DNA from: Eudorina sp. 2006-703-Eu-15
Taxonomy: Eukaryota > Chlorophyta > Chlorophyceae > Chlamydomonadales > Volvocaceae
Assembly: GCA_003117195.1 (NCBI GenBank)
Contig: BDSI01000060.1
Span: 366,001-430,000, forward strand
Length of the DNA stretch: 64,000 bases
Direction of reading: 5' to 3'
The position numbers and the translations under genes were made by a program. Position 1 is the stretch's first letter, and each line of letters opens with the position of its first letter. The notes below the pieces were generated by a model. The model did not search any database, had not been told where the DNA came from, and saw only the letters and a list, made by a program, of their open reading frames with translations. This document shows positions 9,865-22,735 of this stretch, one piece after another.

Positions 9865-12800
9865 ATGGACGGCTTGATTGGCAAGCGGAGTGGCAAAGTC
9901 TTACCAAAGGATTACGAGGTGGGAAGCACCCATACTAATGTGTGCCAAGTATAAATGATTGATCGGGACGTAACCGACTTTACAGGATCCGGAGTACTTG
10001 CGGAAACTCGAACCCGTTGTTCAGCAGCTGGATGAGGACCTGCCGGACGTGAGCTTGGGGGCTTTGCATCAGCTTGTGCTTGTGAACAGCGAGGGAGTGT
10101 GCGCACTACCCTGTGCGACGCAGTTGGGTCTGCGGTTCCGTGACCCTAACGCCATCTCGCGCTGTGCAGGCTGGCTTCGATGCCAAAAAGCTGGGGATGC
10201 TGGTTTGCCAGCTCATGCAGTTTCAAGAGGACACGCTGGGCAGGGAGGTGAGCCTAAACGGCTGGCTGGCCGGAAGCTTGCCGTGGCCCTTTCTACAGGG
10301 GTGTGCCGACGGCGTCGATCTGCATACCACCCGAACCCCTCACCCGCCCAGCTTCAAAGCCCTTCGGATATGCCCGATACAACGCCCGCATGGCAGTAGG
10401 TGCGGGCGTGTCTTGGTCACCTGGAGCAACAGGAACGGTTTCGTTGACTGGGACTGGGTTTAACCCACATCAGATACGATTCAGCTTGCCTCGTCCATCG
10501 TGGCAACCCCGGCTTGCCACATCCTTACCTGACACTAAGTGTAGCGGTTCCGATTGCGGGTGGCCCGCGTCAACGGTTTGGTCTTGATCACTTTGTAGCG
10601 TCAGGACCCACGGGACGGCGGGCTTACCAGTAAACCTCAGTGACAGCCTGTCTGCTTCTCCCGCCGGCCGTGCTGCCGCAATCCTTCCAACACCCCTACC
10701 TCACAGAATGCACACCGCCTAGGGCACCTCGCGCTCTTCCACCTGCCCTGCGCGCCTCCTCGCGTCGTTCTCTCGGCTTCGTCTGAGCTCGAATCACTTC
10801 CACTTCACTTCCCAATGCCCCCCTCCCCACTCGCCCGTGCCCCCACTCGCCAACAGTCAAACTTCAAACGCCAGCCCAAGCTGCCCGCCTCGCTGCTCCG
10901 GGACTTCAGCCCCCGCGGCGCGCTGTACATCATCGCGGCCAAATGCGACGACATCATGGCGGCGCGCGACCTCAAGCGCATCGACTGGCCCAACCCGGCC
11001 AAGCGCAAGGAGGTGCGGCCGTCCCAACGCGGGCGCATTCACAGCGGCGGTTGGGTGTGTTTTTATAAGAGACCCGCCCGACCCAAACCGCGGTTGGGTG
11101 TCTCAATCCGCTCGGGTTTGTGCACGCCTGTCACCTCCTCCATCATGCGAGCGTTAACGTCAGGAGACGCTGCCGCTCCTACACGACGAGGATGCGGCGG
11201 CGGCACTGGTCGGGTGGCGGCCGCACCGTTGTGCTGATGCCGCCGCGTTGTCGCTTGTAACCTTGTATGCATTGGGTTGGTAGGATTACCGTATGCTGCT
11301 TTTGTGGTCGTGGTCTGTTTGGCCCGTTGGAAGCAGCTGCGCCGCGGGCCCTGCAAGTGGGTCGCAGCGGGATGGCGTCGCAGGAGGTCTCCCGAAGCTC
11401 CCGAAGTTTTTGTCTCCCTCACTTCACTTGACGCAACGCTGTATTACCATTGTGACCCATCAGAACATGGAGATCCTGATCGGCATCACCAAGGAGCTGG
11501 AGGCGGAGGGACTGCTGCGGCATCCGCTGGTGGGGCTGGAGCCGGGGCTGGGACCGGACCTGACCGGCAAGCTGGCGGAGGCGGTGCGGAAAATGGGCGG
11601 CGCCACAGCGGATCACCCGGGTAGGGAGGGTGTGTGGGGTATGGATAGGAAATTGGGTGGGGTGGGGTGTGTCGGTGGGTGGGTTAAAACCGCGTCGTCA
11701 AAAGTTACAACCCTAGGCCTCCGAATCCCCGAATCGGGCCATGGGACAGGGGCTGTGGGATGGGTGAGTGAGCGAGGGGTCCAATGGGAGCTGCTGCAGA
11801 CCGCAGGCGAGGAGGGGGCGATTACCGCACGGGGCCCCGGCGGGATGGTATGAGCTGAAGCCCCCAGCCCAGCACGGACCCGAACGAACCACTGGCTGGA
11901 GGGCAGGTCATCTGGGGCGCTTTATGGCGGGCAGGTCCCCATGTGGGTTTGCGAGGGCCGATAATGCGGACCCGCGCGGGTGTGCCCGGGTTTGTTTCTG
12001 GGTTTCTTTTCTCTCTTCATTTTAACCCGCGCGCGTGTAGTGTTGCTCGGACGCCCGGGGATAGGTAGGCGCGCAGGATGTGCGTGGGGTACATATATAC
12101 GCCGGGGGAGCCCCCGATGCGAGGGGCCTGGGGCTGACCCGCCCGTTTGTCGGCAGGGCTGCCGAGGGGTGCTCTGGGCTGCCATGCCCCAGGGAGGGTG
12201 GAGGGCTCGGCCTCCTCTCGCGGCCATCAGCTCCTCCGTTCTTCCGGGGGAAGGTGACCGGGGGGAGGGCGACTGGGGGGAGGGCGACTGGGAGGAGGGC
12301 GACTGGGAGGAGGGCGACTGGGAGGAGGGCGACTGGGGGGAGGGCGACTGGGGGGAGGGCGACTGGGAGGAGGGCGACTAGGGGGAGGGCGACTGGGAGG
12401 AGGGCGACTGGGGGAGGGCGACTGGGAGGAGGGCGACTGGGAGGAGGGCGACTGGGGGAGGGCGACTGGGAGGAGGGCGACTGGGGGAGGGCGACTGGGA
12501 GGAGGGCGACTGGGGGAGGGCGACTGGGGGGAGGGCGACTGGGAGGAGGGCGACTGGGGGGAGGGCGACTGGGAGGAGGGCGACTGGGAGGAGGGCGACT
12601 GGGAGGAGGGCGACTGGGAGGAGGGCGACTGGGAGGAGGGCGACTGGGGGGAGGGCGACTGGGAGGAGGGCGACTGGGGGGAGGGCGACTGGGGGGAGGG
12701 CGACTGGGAGGAGGGCGACTGGGGGGAGGGCGACTGGGAGGAGGGCGACTGGGGGGAGGGCGACTGGGGGGAGGGCGACTGGGGGAGGGCGACTGGGGGG

Positions 12801-15800
12801 AGGGCGACTGGGAGGAGGGCGACTGGGAGGAGGGCGACTGGGGGGAGGGCGACTGGGAGGAGGGCGACTGGGGGGGGGGGAGGAGGGCGACTGGGAGGAG
12901 GGCGACTGGAGGAGGGCGACTGGGAGGAGGGCGACTGGGAGGAGGGCGACTGGGGGGAGGGCGACTGGGACGCGGCGGGATGCACGGGGATGTTCGAAGT
13001 TGTGTCTTGAGCTCTTGACGCACCAGGGTGTACATCGTGCGTGCCCGCCCATCCGCGCAAGCCATTGACAGTATTTCGCTTCACCGGATTGTCCGCGGGG
13101 CGTCACCGCGTGCGCTCCTCTTTACTCCTGTCCCGCGCAGACGACCCGCGGGTCACCCACCGCGTGTGTGTCCCGCCGCCGGGCGTCAGCGACGCGGGCA
13201 GGGGCAAGCCGCAGCAGATGCGCACCCTGGAGGTTCGGTGAGTGTTGGGGTTTGAAGAAGACCAAGGAAAGAAGAAATAATCGGACAACCCGAGGGAGGA
13301 AAGGTGGGGGCTGCTGCTGCTGCTGCTGCTGCCGGCGCGTAGCGGCAGCCTACCTCGTCGGTTGGTGTGTGACCCAGATCGCCGTAAGCGACGAAGGGGT
13401 TGCCAGGGGTTGCCAGGCCTCATCCTCATCCCCGACTACTCCACCACCGCCGCCATTTCTCCTCCCTCATCATCATGGGCAAGTTGTGTCCTGTGGTCAC
13501 CGGCTCGTTCGACCGGCTGGTTCTCTCCCTGCTGATGCCAGGGCGGACATAAGCGACGAAGTACGTCGGCTCGTCGGGGTTGCCAGCCCTCCTCATCCTC
13601 ATCCCCAACTGCTCGACCACCGCCGCCATTTCTCCTCCCAGGCCTCATCCGCGACTACTCCACCACCGCCTCCGTTGCTCCTCCCTCCCTCTCCCTCTCT
13701 CTCCCTGGTGGTGCCAGGGCCGACATGGCGCTGGTGCACTGGACGCAGCTGCCCGACAGCTACGACGAGTGGGTGCTGGCGAGGCACGCGCCGCCGGAGC
13801 GCCCCGGACCGCCGCAGGAGCGGGCCAAGCCCTGGCGGGTGCGTGCATGTGTTTTAAAACTGTTAATACAGAACTGAGTCGCGAGATAAGCGCAGTCCAG
13901 CTCGACAGTCGGTGTAGATGATAACATCCGGAACCGAAATTACCAATAACCGCTGCCCACATGGGACATGTGTGAGCGAGTGTGTTAGCGTAGCTAGTCA
14001 GGAAAATCGCCCTCACCAACCTACCAACTCGGCCGTGATGCAACTTACCGTAAATACCTGTGAGAGGACGTCATGTTGTACCAAACAAGCGGAACCTTCC
14101 CACTATGACACCTGTGGGGCCCTCCGCGCGATCTGCCAACGGCCAGGCCCACGTGAGCGGGCGGGCGTTTTCTCGCTGCTAACCCATGGGTCCATGGCCG
14201 TACCTCGCAGGTGTACCCGCGCTGGGTGAAGGACAGCGAGGCGTACAACGAGTGGATGAACCCCGCCGACTACGAGGCGGACCCGCCGCAGCAGCAGCCG
14301 TCGCCGTCCCCGCCGCCGCCGCCGATCCAGCCGCAGCCCGTGCCGCAGCTGCAGCCGCTGCAGCAGCCACCGCAGCTGCAGCCGCTGCCCCAGGCGGCAG
14401 CGGTGCAAGTGCCGCAGCTTGCGCCGCAGGGACAGCAGCTGCCGGGGCAGCAACCGCAGTCGGTGCCGGGGCCGGCTGCGGCGGCGCAGCTGCCGCCGGC
14501 AGCGGCGACGGTGGCGGGGGCGGGGCCGAGCAGCGCGGCGGGGCCGCCACTGGGGCATCTTGGCGCGGGCGTGGTGCCGGGGGCGACACCTGCTCCCTCA
14601 GGGTGCGCTGATTGGGAGCACGATGTCTGGGATCTTTAGGGTACTTCTTTGCTCTTTCTCTCTCGCTCATCGTGATACCCGCTCGCTATGCCGCAGTTCC
14701 GAACTGACACGCTTTCTCAAACGTTCCAGTCGGAACTGACTGGAACGGCCGACTGCGGGCCGCAGACGGACGCGGCGGGAGACGCCCCCTCGACCTTTGC
14801 TCTGGCAGCAGCTCAGCTTGAATATTTCTGCCAATTTCCTATACCCCCTCCATGTGCACATGCACTGCTTGCTTTTGAGGCCTTGAGCTTTGCCCCGTGG
14901 CACCTACCGCCAGATGCCACCAGGCGCCGAGCTCTCGGGCTCTGCCTCATAAAAATGTATACCGCGGTTACCCCCCGCGCTCGTCAATCCCCGCATTCCC
15001 CTTTGCGGTTGCTAACCCTGGTCCGGCCTCGCTACACCGATGGTGGGTCCCACGCAGGGCGGTGCCGCTGCCCGGCGGCCAGCAGCCGCACCCCGTGGCG
15101 CCGCTGCTGCAGCAGCCACCCGCGGCGGGCGCGGCGGCGGCGGGCGGGCCGCCGGTCATTGCGCCCGGCTGGCGGCCCTCGGCGCCGGTGGCGGCAGCGC
15201 CGCCGCACCCCGCACCCGTCTCGGCGGGCCAGGTGCGCGCGACCTCCAGCCCGTGCGTGACACACGTGTCAGGGGTCGGGTTGCTGTGGGCTTCTCGCCA
15301 TCGCCGGGCATGCGGGCGGGGCTCGCGAAAAGGTCTTCAAGGGTTGTAGTCCAATCCGCCCTGCCCAACCTTTGGAGAGGGTCTGAGCATCGGCGCCATT
15401 CTCTGCGCCACGCCGTCGCGTCTTGACCCTGCCATGTCGGTGGGATGCGCCTTGAAGTTACCGCATGGCGAGCTCTTGCCAGCACGGGGACGCGCTTTCC
15501 AAAACACGCACGCGAACACTCCTTTACCCCTCGTGCACGGTTCGCGTCTTGTAGGGTTTGGTTGGTCCTCTGGTTATTGTGTTGGTGGCTGGTGTTTGGT
15601 GTCCCCCTCTGCAGGCGCTGAGCGCGCAGCTCGGCCAGCCGGCGCCGGCGGCGGCACCGGTGTCCGTTGGGCAGGTACGGGGTGTCCGTGGGACCGCGGG
15701 ACTCACCCGAACTGGAAACATCTACCGGCTTCGACACGCACGGGGGGATTGCGCTTTGATTAGGTCTGATTGATCTTAACCAGATTCCTGTTCAGGTTTC

Positions 15801-18800
15801 GCGGAATCCACCTCGAGGCACGTCGCCAACAATTGATAAGGAACCGCTGTGTATTATTTCTTTATTTGTTGCAAGTACGGGCTCCGGTGCTCCGGTATTA
15901 TTACAATGTGGCCACACTTGCTGCTCGTACATCGAAGGTTTATCCGGTGCATGGGTTTTTCGGTGCTGCCTTGCGGCTCACCCGCACCCGCACCCGCAGG
16001 CCCTCAGCGCACAGCTCGCCCAGCCGGCACCGGCGCCGGCGGCACCACTTGCAGCGCCGGGCGGCTTCCCCGCCGGCGCGCCGGCGGCCGCGGCGGCCGC
16101 GCCAGCCGCCGCCCCGGCGCCGGCGCCCGTGCCCGCGGGCCCGGTGCCGACGGCGCCGCTGCCGGGCTCGCAGCGCGGCGCGGCGCGCGCGGCCGCCGCC
16201 GCCAGGGCCGCCGCCGCGGCGGCGGCGGCCAAGGACGACGGCCCCGCCGCGAAGCGGCACAAGGCCGAGGTGTTCAGCCGGCCGGATGTGATGCCGGGGT
16301 ACGAGCAGCGAGTGGCGGTCAACGCGGTCAAGCAGCGAGTGCAGGATCCCAAAAAACCGGCAGTGGACCCGGCGGCGCATGGGGAAAACATCTCCCAGGT
16401 GCGGTTCGAGGGCGGATAACCGAGGTATCGAGCAGGATAGCCCTGGTAGGCCGGTGGTTCGCCTGCTGCGGCTCTTGGCGCGTGCGGGGATTGGGTGACG
16501 GGTTCCATACCGCCTCGCGGCGTGGGGTCCCTCTGATACCCCTGATGCCGATCGTAAGACCCCTGTGGTGCGGTCCTGTGATGCTACCCATTGGTGCGGT
16601 CCTGTGATGCTACCCATTGGTGAGGTGCTGCAGCGCTGCTGCCTCAAGGAAGGCACGGGGTCGGGGGGCGCGTTGGTGGGCGCTGCGTCGTCCCCGCCGC
16701 TGCGCACGCGCGGCATACCTCCGCGCGCCGCCATCACCGGAACACGGAACATGAAGCGACCTCCACCTCGCCCCCTCCCTCCTGTGCCACGTATCGGTTC
16801 CCCAATCCATATCCCTCACATCCAGAGCGCTGTACATCGAGCTCTGTACATCCACTGAGCAATGACCCGTTTTGTACTGTAACCTGCACACGCCGCACTG
16901 CACACATCGTGCACCAAAAGCCCCTCCCACCAACACCAACACCCCCACCAACGTCAGCAGCACCACCGGCGCCATCTGTCTAGAGCCGCCGAGTGCGCCT
17001 GCGTGTGCGGCTGCATGTGCTCCCGCCCGCGGTCGCAGGGCCAGCAGCAGCCGCCCCAGGGCGCGCCGCCGACGGCGCCCCGCGCGGCGCCGCCGCCGGG
17101 CGTGGTCTGCCCGCCGCCACCACGGCCGCCGCCGCCGGGCACGGCCGGCTTCGCCGCCGCCGCGCCGCCGCCCAAGAAGGAGCCCCACCTGGTGCCCTCC
17201 TGTGCCGCCTGGTTCAGCCTCAACGGAATCCACGAGAACGAACGGCTCTACCTGTGGGACTTCTTCGGGAGCGTAGGGCCCTACAAAAGCCCCTCGGTGA
17301 GAGGCCCCTCGTGCGCGCTCCCTACCTTTATATGAGAGGTTTGAATTTTCCTGAAATTAACATTTTTTCATGGGATTTTTCGGATTTTTCTTGCACCATG
17401 CCATACACAGGTCTACGTGCAGTACCGCGACGCGCTGGTGGCCATGTACCGCGAGGACCCCGCCCGGCGGCTCACCTTCACAGAAGCTCGGCGCAGGCTG
17501 CAGGGCGACGTCACCGCCATACACCGGTAGGGTGGTGGTTTTTGCATGGAAAGGCGGAAACCTGGGCGGGTTAAGTTATTGATAAAAAGTGCACTGGGGG
17601 GCGCGGGAGTCGCGGGGCGGCGGAGGGTATAGGACGTTGGTAGACATATTGAAGTTGTGCTGCTGCTGCTGCTGCTGACGACGACGACGAAGGGGTCGGT
17701 CGCCGGCCGGCTGGGCGCGCGAGGCCCGCGTGGGACGCTCCCTCCTAACTGATTCCAGGGGGAGGTCCCGGGACCCCGCTCCTGGTTCCAATCACCCATG
17801 TAGGCCGATGTTGCGTTCTGTTTACCCGGTTGGCGATATACTGCCCCTTATTCGGTTCCCAACGGTTCGCAAACGCCTGTATATCCTCAACCTACCTCTC
17901 CTAACCCACCCACCCACCCCTACCCACCTGCCCGTACCCCTGCTGCCTGCGCGTGTTTGTGTTTGTGTGTGTGTGTGTGTGTGTGATGTCGACGGCCCAC
18001 ACAGCGTGTGGACTTTCCTGGACTATTGGGGCATCATCAACTACTCCGCCACCGACCACATCTGGGAGCGGGGCGGCGGAGGGGCGGGGGAGGGCCCCAA
18101 CCACTTCACACTGGCGCTGGGGCCGCCCTCCATCTTCAATGTCGTCAAGATGGTGTCGGCGCCGCCGGGAGCGGGTGGGTGGGTTGCGGGGCGGGACTGT
18201 CTTGTTTCCGCTGGAAAGACGCACACCGCGGGAACCGCATAGCGGGCGTCCCCAGGCGGGTCCGCTCTGCGCTCGTCAGGGACTGACTGTTAGTTCGTTG
18301 GTTCGTCCGTTAGTTAGCTACATGGTGGGGTTCGTTCGTTCGTTAGATTGCGACATGATGGTTCGTTAGTTAGTTTGCGACATGGTGGGGGCTCTCCCCG
18401 GAGAGCCTTGAATAACCAGACGCCGTCAACTGACTTAAACTGGACCGCCCCGTGCCTCGGTGCCGCGCCCCCTCCTCCACCCCGTCATGTCCAACATCAC
18501 GTGCCGCAGCGGCCCTCTTCCAGTTCACGCGCCCCACCGTCGCCGAGGCCACGGCCGCGGCCACCAGCGGCGGCGCCGCCGGGGTGGCGCACCTGGCGGG
18601 CCGCGGGCCCCGCACGCAGCACCTGCTGAACAAGGCGGCGGGGGACCCCCCGGGCAGCCGGCCCCGCTACTACTGCAACGCCATGCCCTGGGTGGACTGC
18701 ACCGACCTGCGGTGAGCGAGGGCTCCTGTTGGTGTGCTTGCGTACATGTGTTGGTGTAAGTAACTGCGTGTGCAACAAAGCACCGAGGCTGTGTCCGTGT

Positions 18801-21800
18801 GTTCAGGAAAGATGCTGAGCCGCCGTGTGTGCGCGCGCGCGGGGGCGTCTCCCCTTTCCCTCGGGGTCAACTCTCAACACACCCACCCGAAATCACCGCC
18901 CATATCCACCGTCATCCACAGCCACCCTTCCGCCCGCCCGCCTGCCCGCCCGGCCCCACGTGACCCCCTTTCCACCCCCCCTAGATACCACTGCACCAAG
19001 TACCCGGACATCGACCTGTGCCCCGCGGCCTTCGCGGAGGGGCGCTTCCCGCCCGGCACCACCGCCAAGGACTTCGTGCGCATCGACGCCACGAGCCGCC
19101 ACTCGGCCGGCGCAGCGGCGGCGGCGGCGGGCGCGGTGGGCGTGGCGGTGGCGCCGCCGCACGGCGCCCACGGCACCGAGGTGAGCAGGACAGCGGTAGG
19201 GGAGTAGAGGTAGGCGCTGAAGGCAGCGGCAGGGGCTTTGAGCCATGGGCTGGGGGAAGTTGGCTCAGAAGGAGGGACTGGCCATTGGCTGGGGGAAAAG
19301 GTTGGACCAGCGCAACGACGGTACGGAACACGCACAACCCGACCCGCACGACGTGTGCGGGGCGTGTTCGGGGGCGGGGCAGGGGACGCATGCGAGAGGC
19401 GGGCGAATCCAGCCGCCGCCCCATCGGGCGGTCGGTGGGTGCAGGGCGGTCGCGGCGACCCGGGCGTCGGCAGGTCGGCTGTGGCGCGCAGATGGGACTG
19501 GCCTCACCCGCCTCCGTGGGACGTGCTCCGTCCTGGGGTGTCATCCCTGCGGTGGCGGTTCGGTGCCACCCCTGCAGCGGCTCCATGTTTGCCTGTGTGC
19601 CGCTCCGCTCCGCTTCTGTACCGCCCCACTCAGCCCCACCCCACCCCGCTCCGCTCCACTCCACTCCGCTCGGCTGCGCTCCGCTCTGTGCCGCTCCTGG
19701 GGCGGCGGCCGGCCGTGGCTGCAGGGCGCCTGGTCCCAGCAGGAGACGCTGCTGCTGCTGGAGGGGCTGGAGATGTTCGGCGACAACTGGGCCGAGGTGG
19801 CGGACCACGTGGGGTCCAAGAGCCAGGTGGGCGGGCGGGGAAGGTGGGCGAGCGGGTGGTAAAGAGACGGACAAGCCCAGAACGAGCACGCGCGGGTGGG
19901 TGGGATGGGTGGCTCAGCCGCTGCGGCCGCTGCATCCCAATACGGTAGCTGAGCAAACCATGTCCTCTTCCCTGGCTGCATGGGCGGCAGGTGGCGTGCA
20001 TCCTGCACTTCCTGCAGCTGCCGATCGAGGACGCGTTCCTGGACGACATGGAGGCCGGCAGCGGGCCCCGCGCCGGGCCCGTGCCCGTTGCCGCGCCCAC
20101 GGCCGCCGCCGGCGGCGCCGGCGGCATCAAGCTGCAGCAGGGTCAGCAGTCGACGGCGGCGGCGGCGCGGCAGGCGGCGGCCAGCCGCCAGGCGGCGGTG
20201 GCGGCGGCGACGGCGGCGGCGGGGGTGACGCTGGTGAACAACGTGATGGACGAGGATCTGGTGCCGTTCATAGAGCACGCCAACCCGGTGATGGCGCAGG
20301 TGGCATTCCTGTCGTCCCTGATGGGCCCACGGGTCGCTGCGGCGTCGGCGCAGCGGGCTCTGGAGGTACGGGCGGAGGATGGAGGCGGCTAGGTGGTGGG
20401 ATGGGCGGGTCAGGGTATCTAGGTTGGCAGCTGCAGCACCCGCTTCGTGAAATGGCCCTCTATGTCAAGGCTGCGCTCATGCCGTTTCGTCTTCGCCGTT
20501 TCGTCTCGGCCCTCAACTGCGGACAGGTGTTGTCGGAGGACGATGCGGTGGAGGCGGCGCTGCAGGAGCACCAGCAGCGGCTGCAGCGGGAGAAGGAAAA
20601 GGAGAAGGAGAAGGCCGCCAAAGAGGCAAAGGCGGCTGCAGCTGCCGCGGCGGCGGCTGAGGCGGCGGCGGCAGCGGCCAGGCGAGCTGAGGGAGCTGCC
20701 GCCGACGGAGGTGCCCCCGCACCGGCACCCGCCGAGGTTGGAGCCCCTTCTGCCGCCGCTGCAGCCGCCGCCGGGGAAGGTGGCGCCGCCGCCGCACCGG
20801 CCGACGGTGCACCTGGCGCCGGCGGGACTGGGGCCGCCGCCGCCGCGTCATCGCCGCCGGCCGACGGCGCCGCCGCCGAGGGCGCCAAGCCGGTGACCAC
20901 GACCGGCGGCGACGGCGCTGCGGGCGGCGCTGCGCCCATGGCCGTCGACGCGGCGGCGGCGCCCTCCGCCGCCGACAGTCAGCCATCGGCGACAACGTCG
21001 GCGCCGGCGGCGCCCGCGGCACCCGCGGCGGAGAAAGAGCCCAAGCCCGACGAGCCGCCGCCTCCGCCGGACCCCGTCTGTGTGCCGCTGTCGGCGGCGC
21101 GGATGAAGGCGGCGGCGGCGGCGGGGTTCGCAGCGGCGGCGGCGCGGGCTCGGCTGCTGGCGGACGAGCAGGAGCAGGACATGCTGGAAATCATGTCGCA
21201 GATTGTGGAGGTGCAGGTGCAGAAGCTGGGCCTCAAGATCAAGTACCTGGAGGATGTGGAGCAGGTGCGGGGGATGTACTGGTGTGGGTGGTCCTTCGCG
21301 CAAGCACGGTAGATGTACGGCACTTGTACTGCTGTGCTGACTGCCAGAGCTGCAGCGCCGGATGGTGGTGCGAAGGGGATGGGCGGGTCGCGGGAGGGGT
21401 TCGGGCGACCATCCGTGGTGCGGGCCAGGGGGCGGCACTCCGCTGCCTCTTGATGGGTTTAGCACGTTGGCGAGATTGTTGGTGGTGTGGTAAGGCGAGG
21501 GCATGTCGGGACCGGGGCGGGGCTGGTGCGGGATGCGGTGTCGGCGGCGCGCTTCGTTTTGCGCATCATGACGTGTTGTGCCAAGACGATGAATAGGAAA
21601 GCTTCGTTCAGAAGGCGCGATCGCGCCGTACAGCGTGACGCACAACTCAGGTACGGCACACCGCGCAGATTCAAATCACGTTTCCTCCCTCCCATTTTGG
21701 CGCCGGCGGACCTTGTTTTCATTATAACCCTTAACATACATTTTCCGTGTCTCGGGACGCTGTGTTCATGCTGCCGCACAGGCTCTCGAGAGCGAGCGCG

Positions 21801-22201
21801 GCCAACTGGAGAACGCGCGCCGAAACCTGGACGAGCAACGCTCCACGCTCCGCGACGCGAGACGCACCCGCGCGCAGCAGCAGCTGCAGCTTGGCATCCC
21901 CCCGCCCCAGCCGCTACAGCCCCAGCAGCCGCTACAGCCCCAGCCGGGGCTGCAGCTCCAGCCGCAGCAGGCCCAGCAGCAGCCGGGACTGCAGCTACAG
22001 CCGGGATTGCAGCTGCCCGGACTCCAGGGGCTTCCCCCGGCGGCGGCTGCAGCGGCCCTGGCCGCGATTACCGCCGCGGGCGGGGCGGGGCTGACGCAGC
22101 AGCAACAGCAGCAGGTAGCGGCGCAGGCGGCCCAGATGATGCAGCAGATGGGGATGCAGCTGCCGGGGGCGGGGTTGGGTGGGATGGGGGGCGGCGGTTG
22201 A
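9865..22201 (+). CDS. SWI3: SWI3/SMARCC-family subunit of a SWI/SNF chromatin remodeller
   Basis: Twenty exons: 9865-9918, 9986-10096, 10170-10247, 10857-11012, 11464-11620, 13141-13237, 13718-13838, 14211-14602, 15058-15232, 15615-15674, 16000-16398, 17039-17296, 17411-17526, 18005-18174, 18510-18711, 18985-19180, 19725-19826, 19991-20365, 20527-21264, 21782-22201. All phases join; 1458 aa. Order of domains: N-terminal module like animal SMARCC1/2 ([16 protein letters not shown] near residue 70; [16 protein letters not shown] near 220; [15 protein letters not shown] near 265). Then a Pro/Gln/Ala-rich linker, SWIRM (about 647-750, [16 protein letters not shown]), a degenerate ZZ finger (about 833-880), SANT (about 915-965, [17 protein letters not shown]), an acidic/basic coiled coil and a Gln-rich tail. 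Nuclear scaffold subunit that pairs with a SNF2 ATPase. The start is the only ATG giving a phase-0 short first exon. Confidence 0.93.
12247..12972 (+). repeat. 15-bp minisatellite in SWI3 intron 5
   Basis: Roughly 47 head-to-tail copies of GGGCGACTGGGAGGA/GGGCGACTGGGGGGA inside the 11621-13140 intron. Because most units are a multiple of three, several frames stay open across it on both strands; these are artefacts. The transcribed coding strand is strongly G-rich. Confidence 0.95.
13380..13717 (+). repeat. Tandem duplication of a 3' splice region in SWI3 intron 6
   Basis: Diverged copies share CTCATCC(TCATC)CC, a CTACTCCACCACCGCC-like stretch and CGCCATTTCTCCTCCC. A second CTCTCCCTG..G.TGCCAGGGC.GACAT (around 13524-13550) mimics the real acceptor at 13717/13718. 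Confidence 0.6.
17956..17986 (+). repeat. GT microsatellite in SWI3 intron 13
   Basis: An uninterrupted GT run close to the acceptor of exon 14 (SWIRM). Similar tracts recur in this window at 23624, 29044, 31460, 37890 and 48740. Confidence 0.9.
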
Positions 22202-22735
22202 TCTGACGGAGTGACGGTTCTGCGCCGAGTTAATGGTTTTACTCGCATCTGGCATCCGCACGGCACCGAGCTGTCGAGTCAATGGCCCGTACTTCTGGAC
22301 GATTTCCTGGGGCCCCGGATGTTGAGCAGGTGACGATGAACGAATGGAATCGGAGAGGCATATTGAAGGCAATGGGACCAAGATTTCGTGGCAGGACGTT
22401 TTGGCGGGGGGAGGGGGAATCTGATTTTCTGCTGGGGGATGCTGTCCGCGCGGCTAAGGCTGTGCCGGCAGGCCGACCCGTGGGTCATCGGGATCTGCAA
22501 GTTGCGCGATGCATGCCGCCTGCGGGTTTGCACAGCAGCACCGGACGCCACGGAGGTGAGACCCAGTGTACGGCAGTCTGCTGGTGCTTGTGTGTTGTGG
22601 TTGTGCTTGTGTGCCTTGCGCCGTGGTGTGGGATGGTGCTGTCGCTGGTCACGGCGCAGAAGAGACGGCAGAGGAGCAGTACGGTCAACCATGAAGCCGA
22701 AGCAGTACGGCAAACAAAAATCACGTGTGGGCTCA
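22202..22735. other. SWI3 3' flank
   Basis: No TGTAA motif was found before the repeat copy that starts at 22736, so the poly(A) site of SWI3 cannot be placed. No other gene is supported here. Confidence 0.4.

Noticed and set aside
12022..13106. Long Pro/Ser- and Gly-rich open frames on both strands
   Set aside because: They are translations of the 15-bp intron minisatellite, whose unit length keeps several frames open; the flanking SWI3 exons show that the region is intronic.
19018..21312. A single 764-aa frame
   Set aside because: It reads through the donors at 19181, 19827 and 20366; the spliced model restores SANT and downstream phases.
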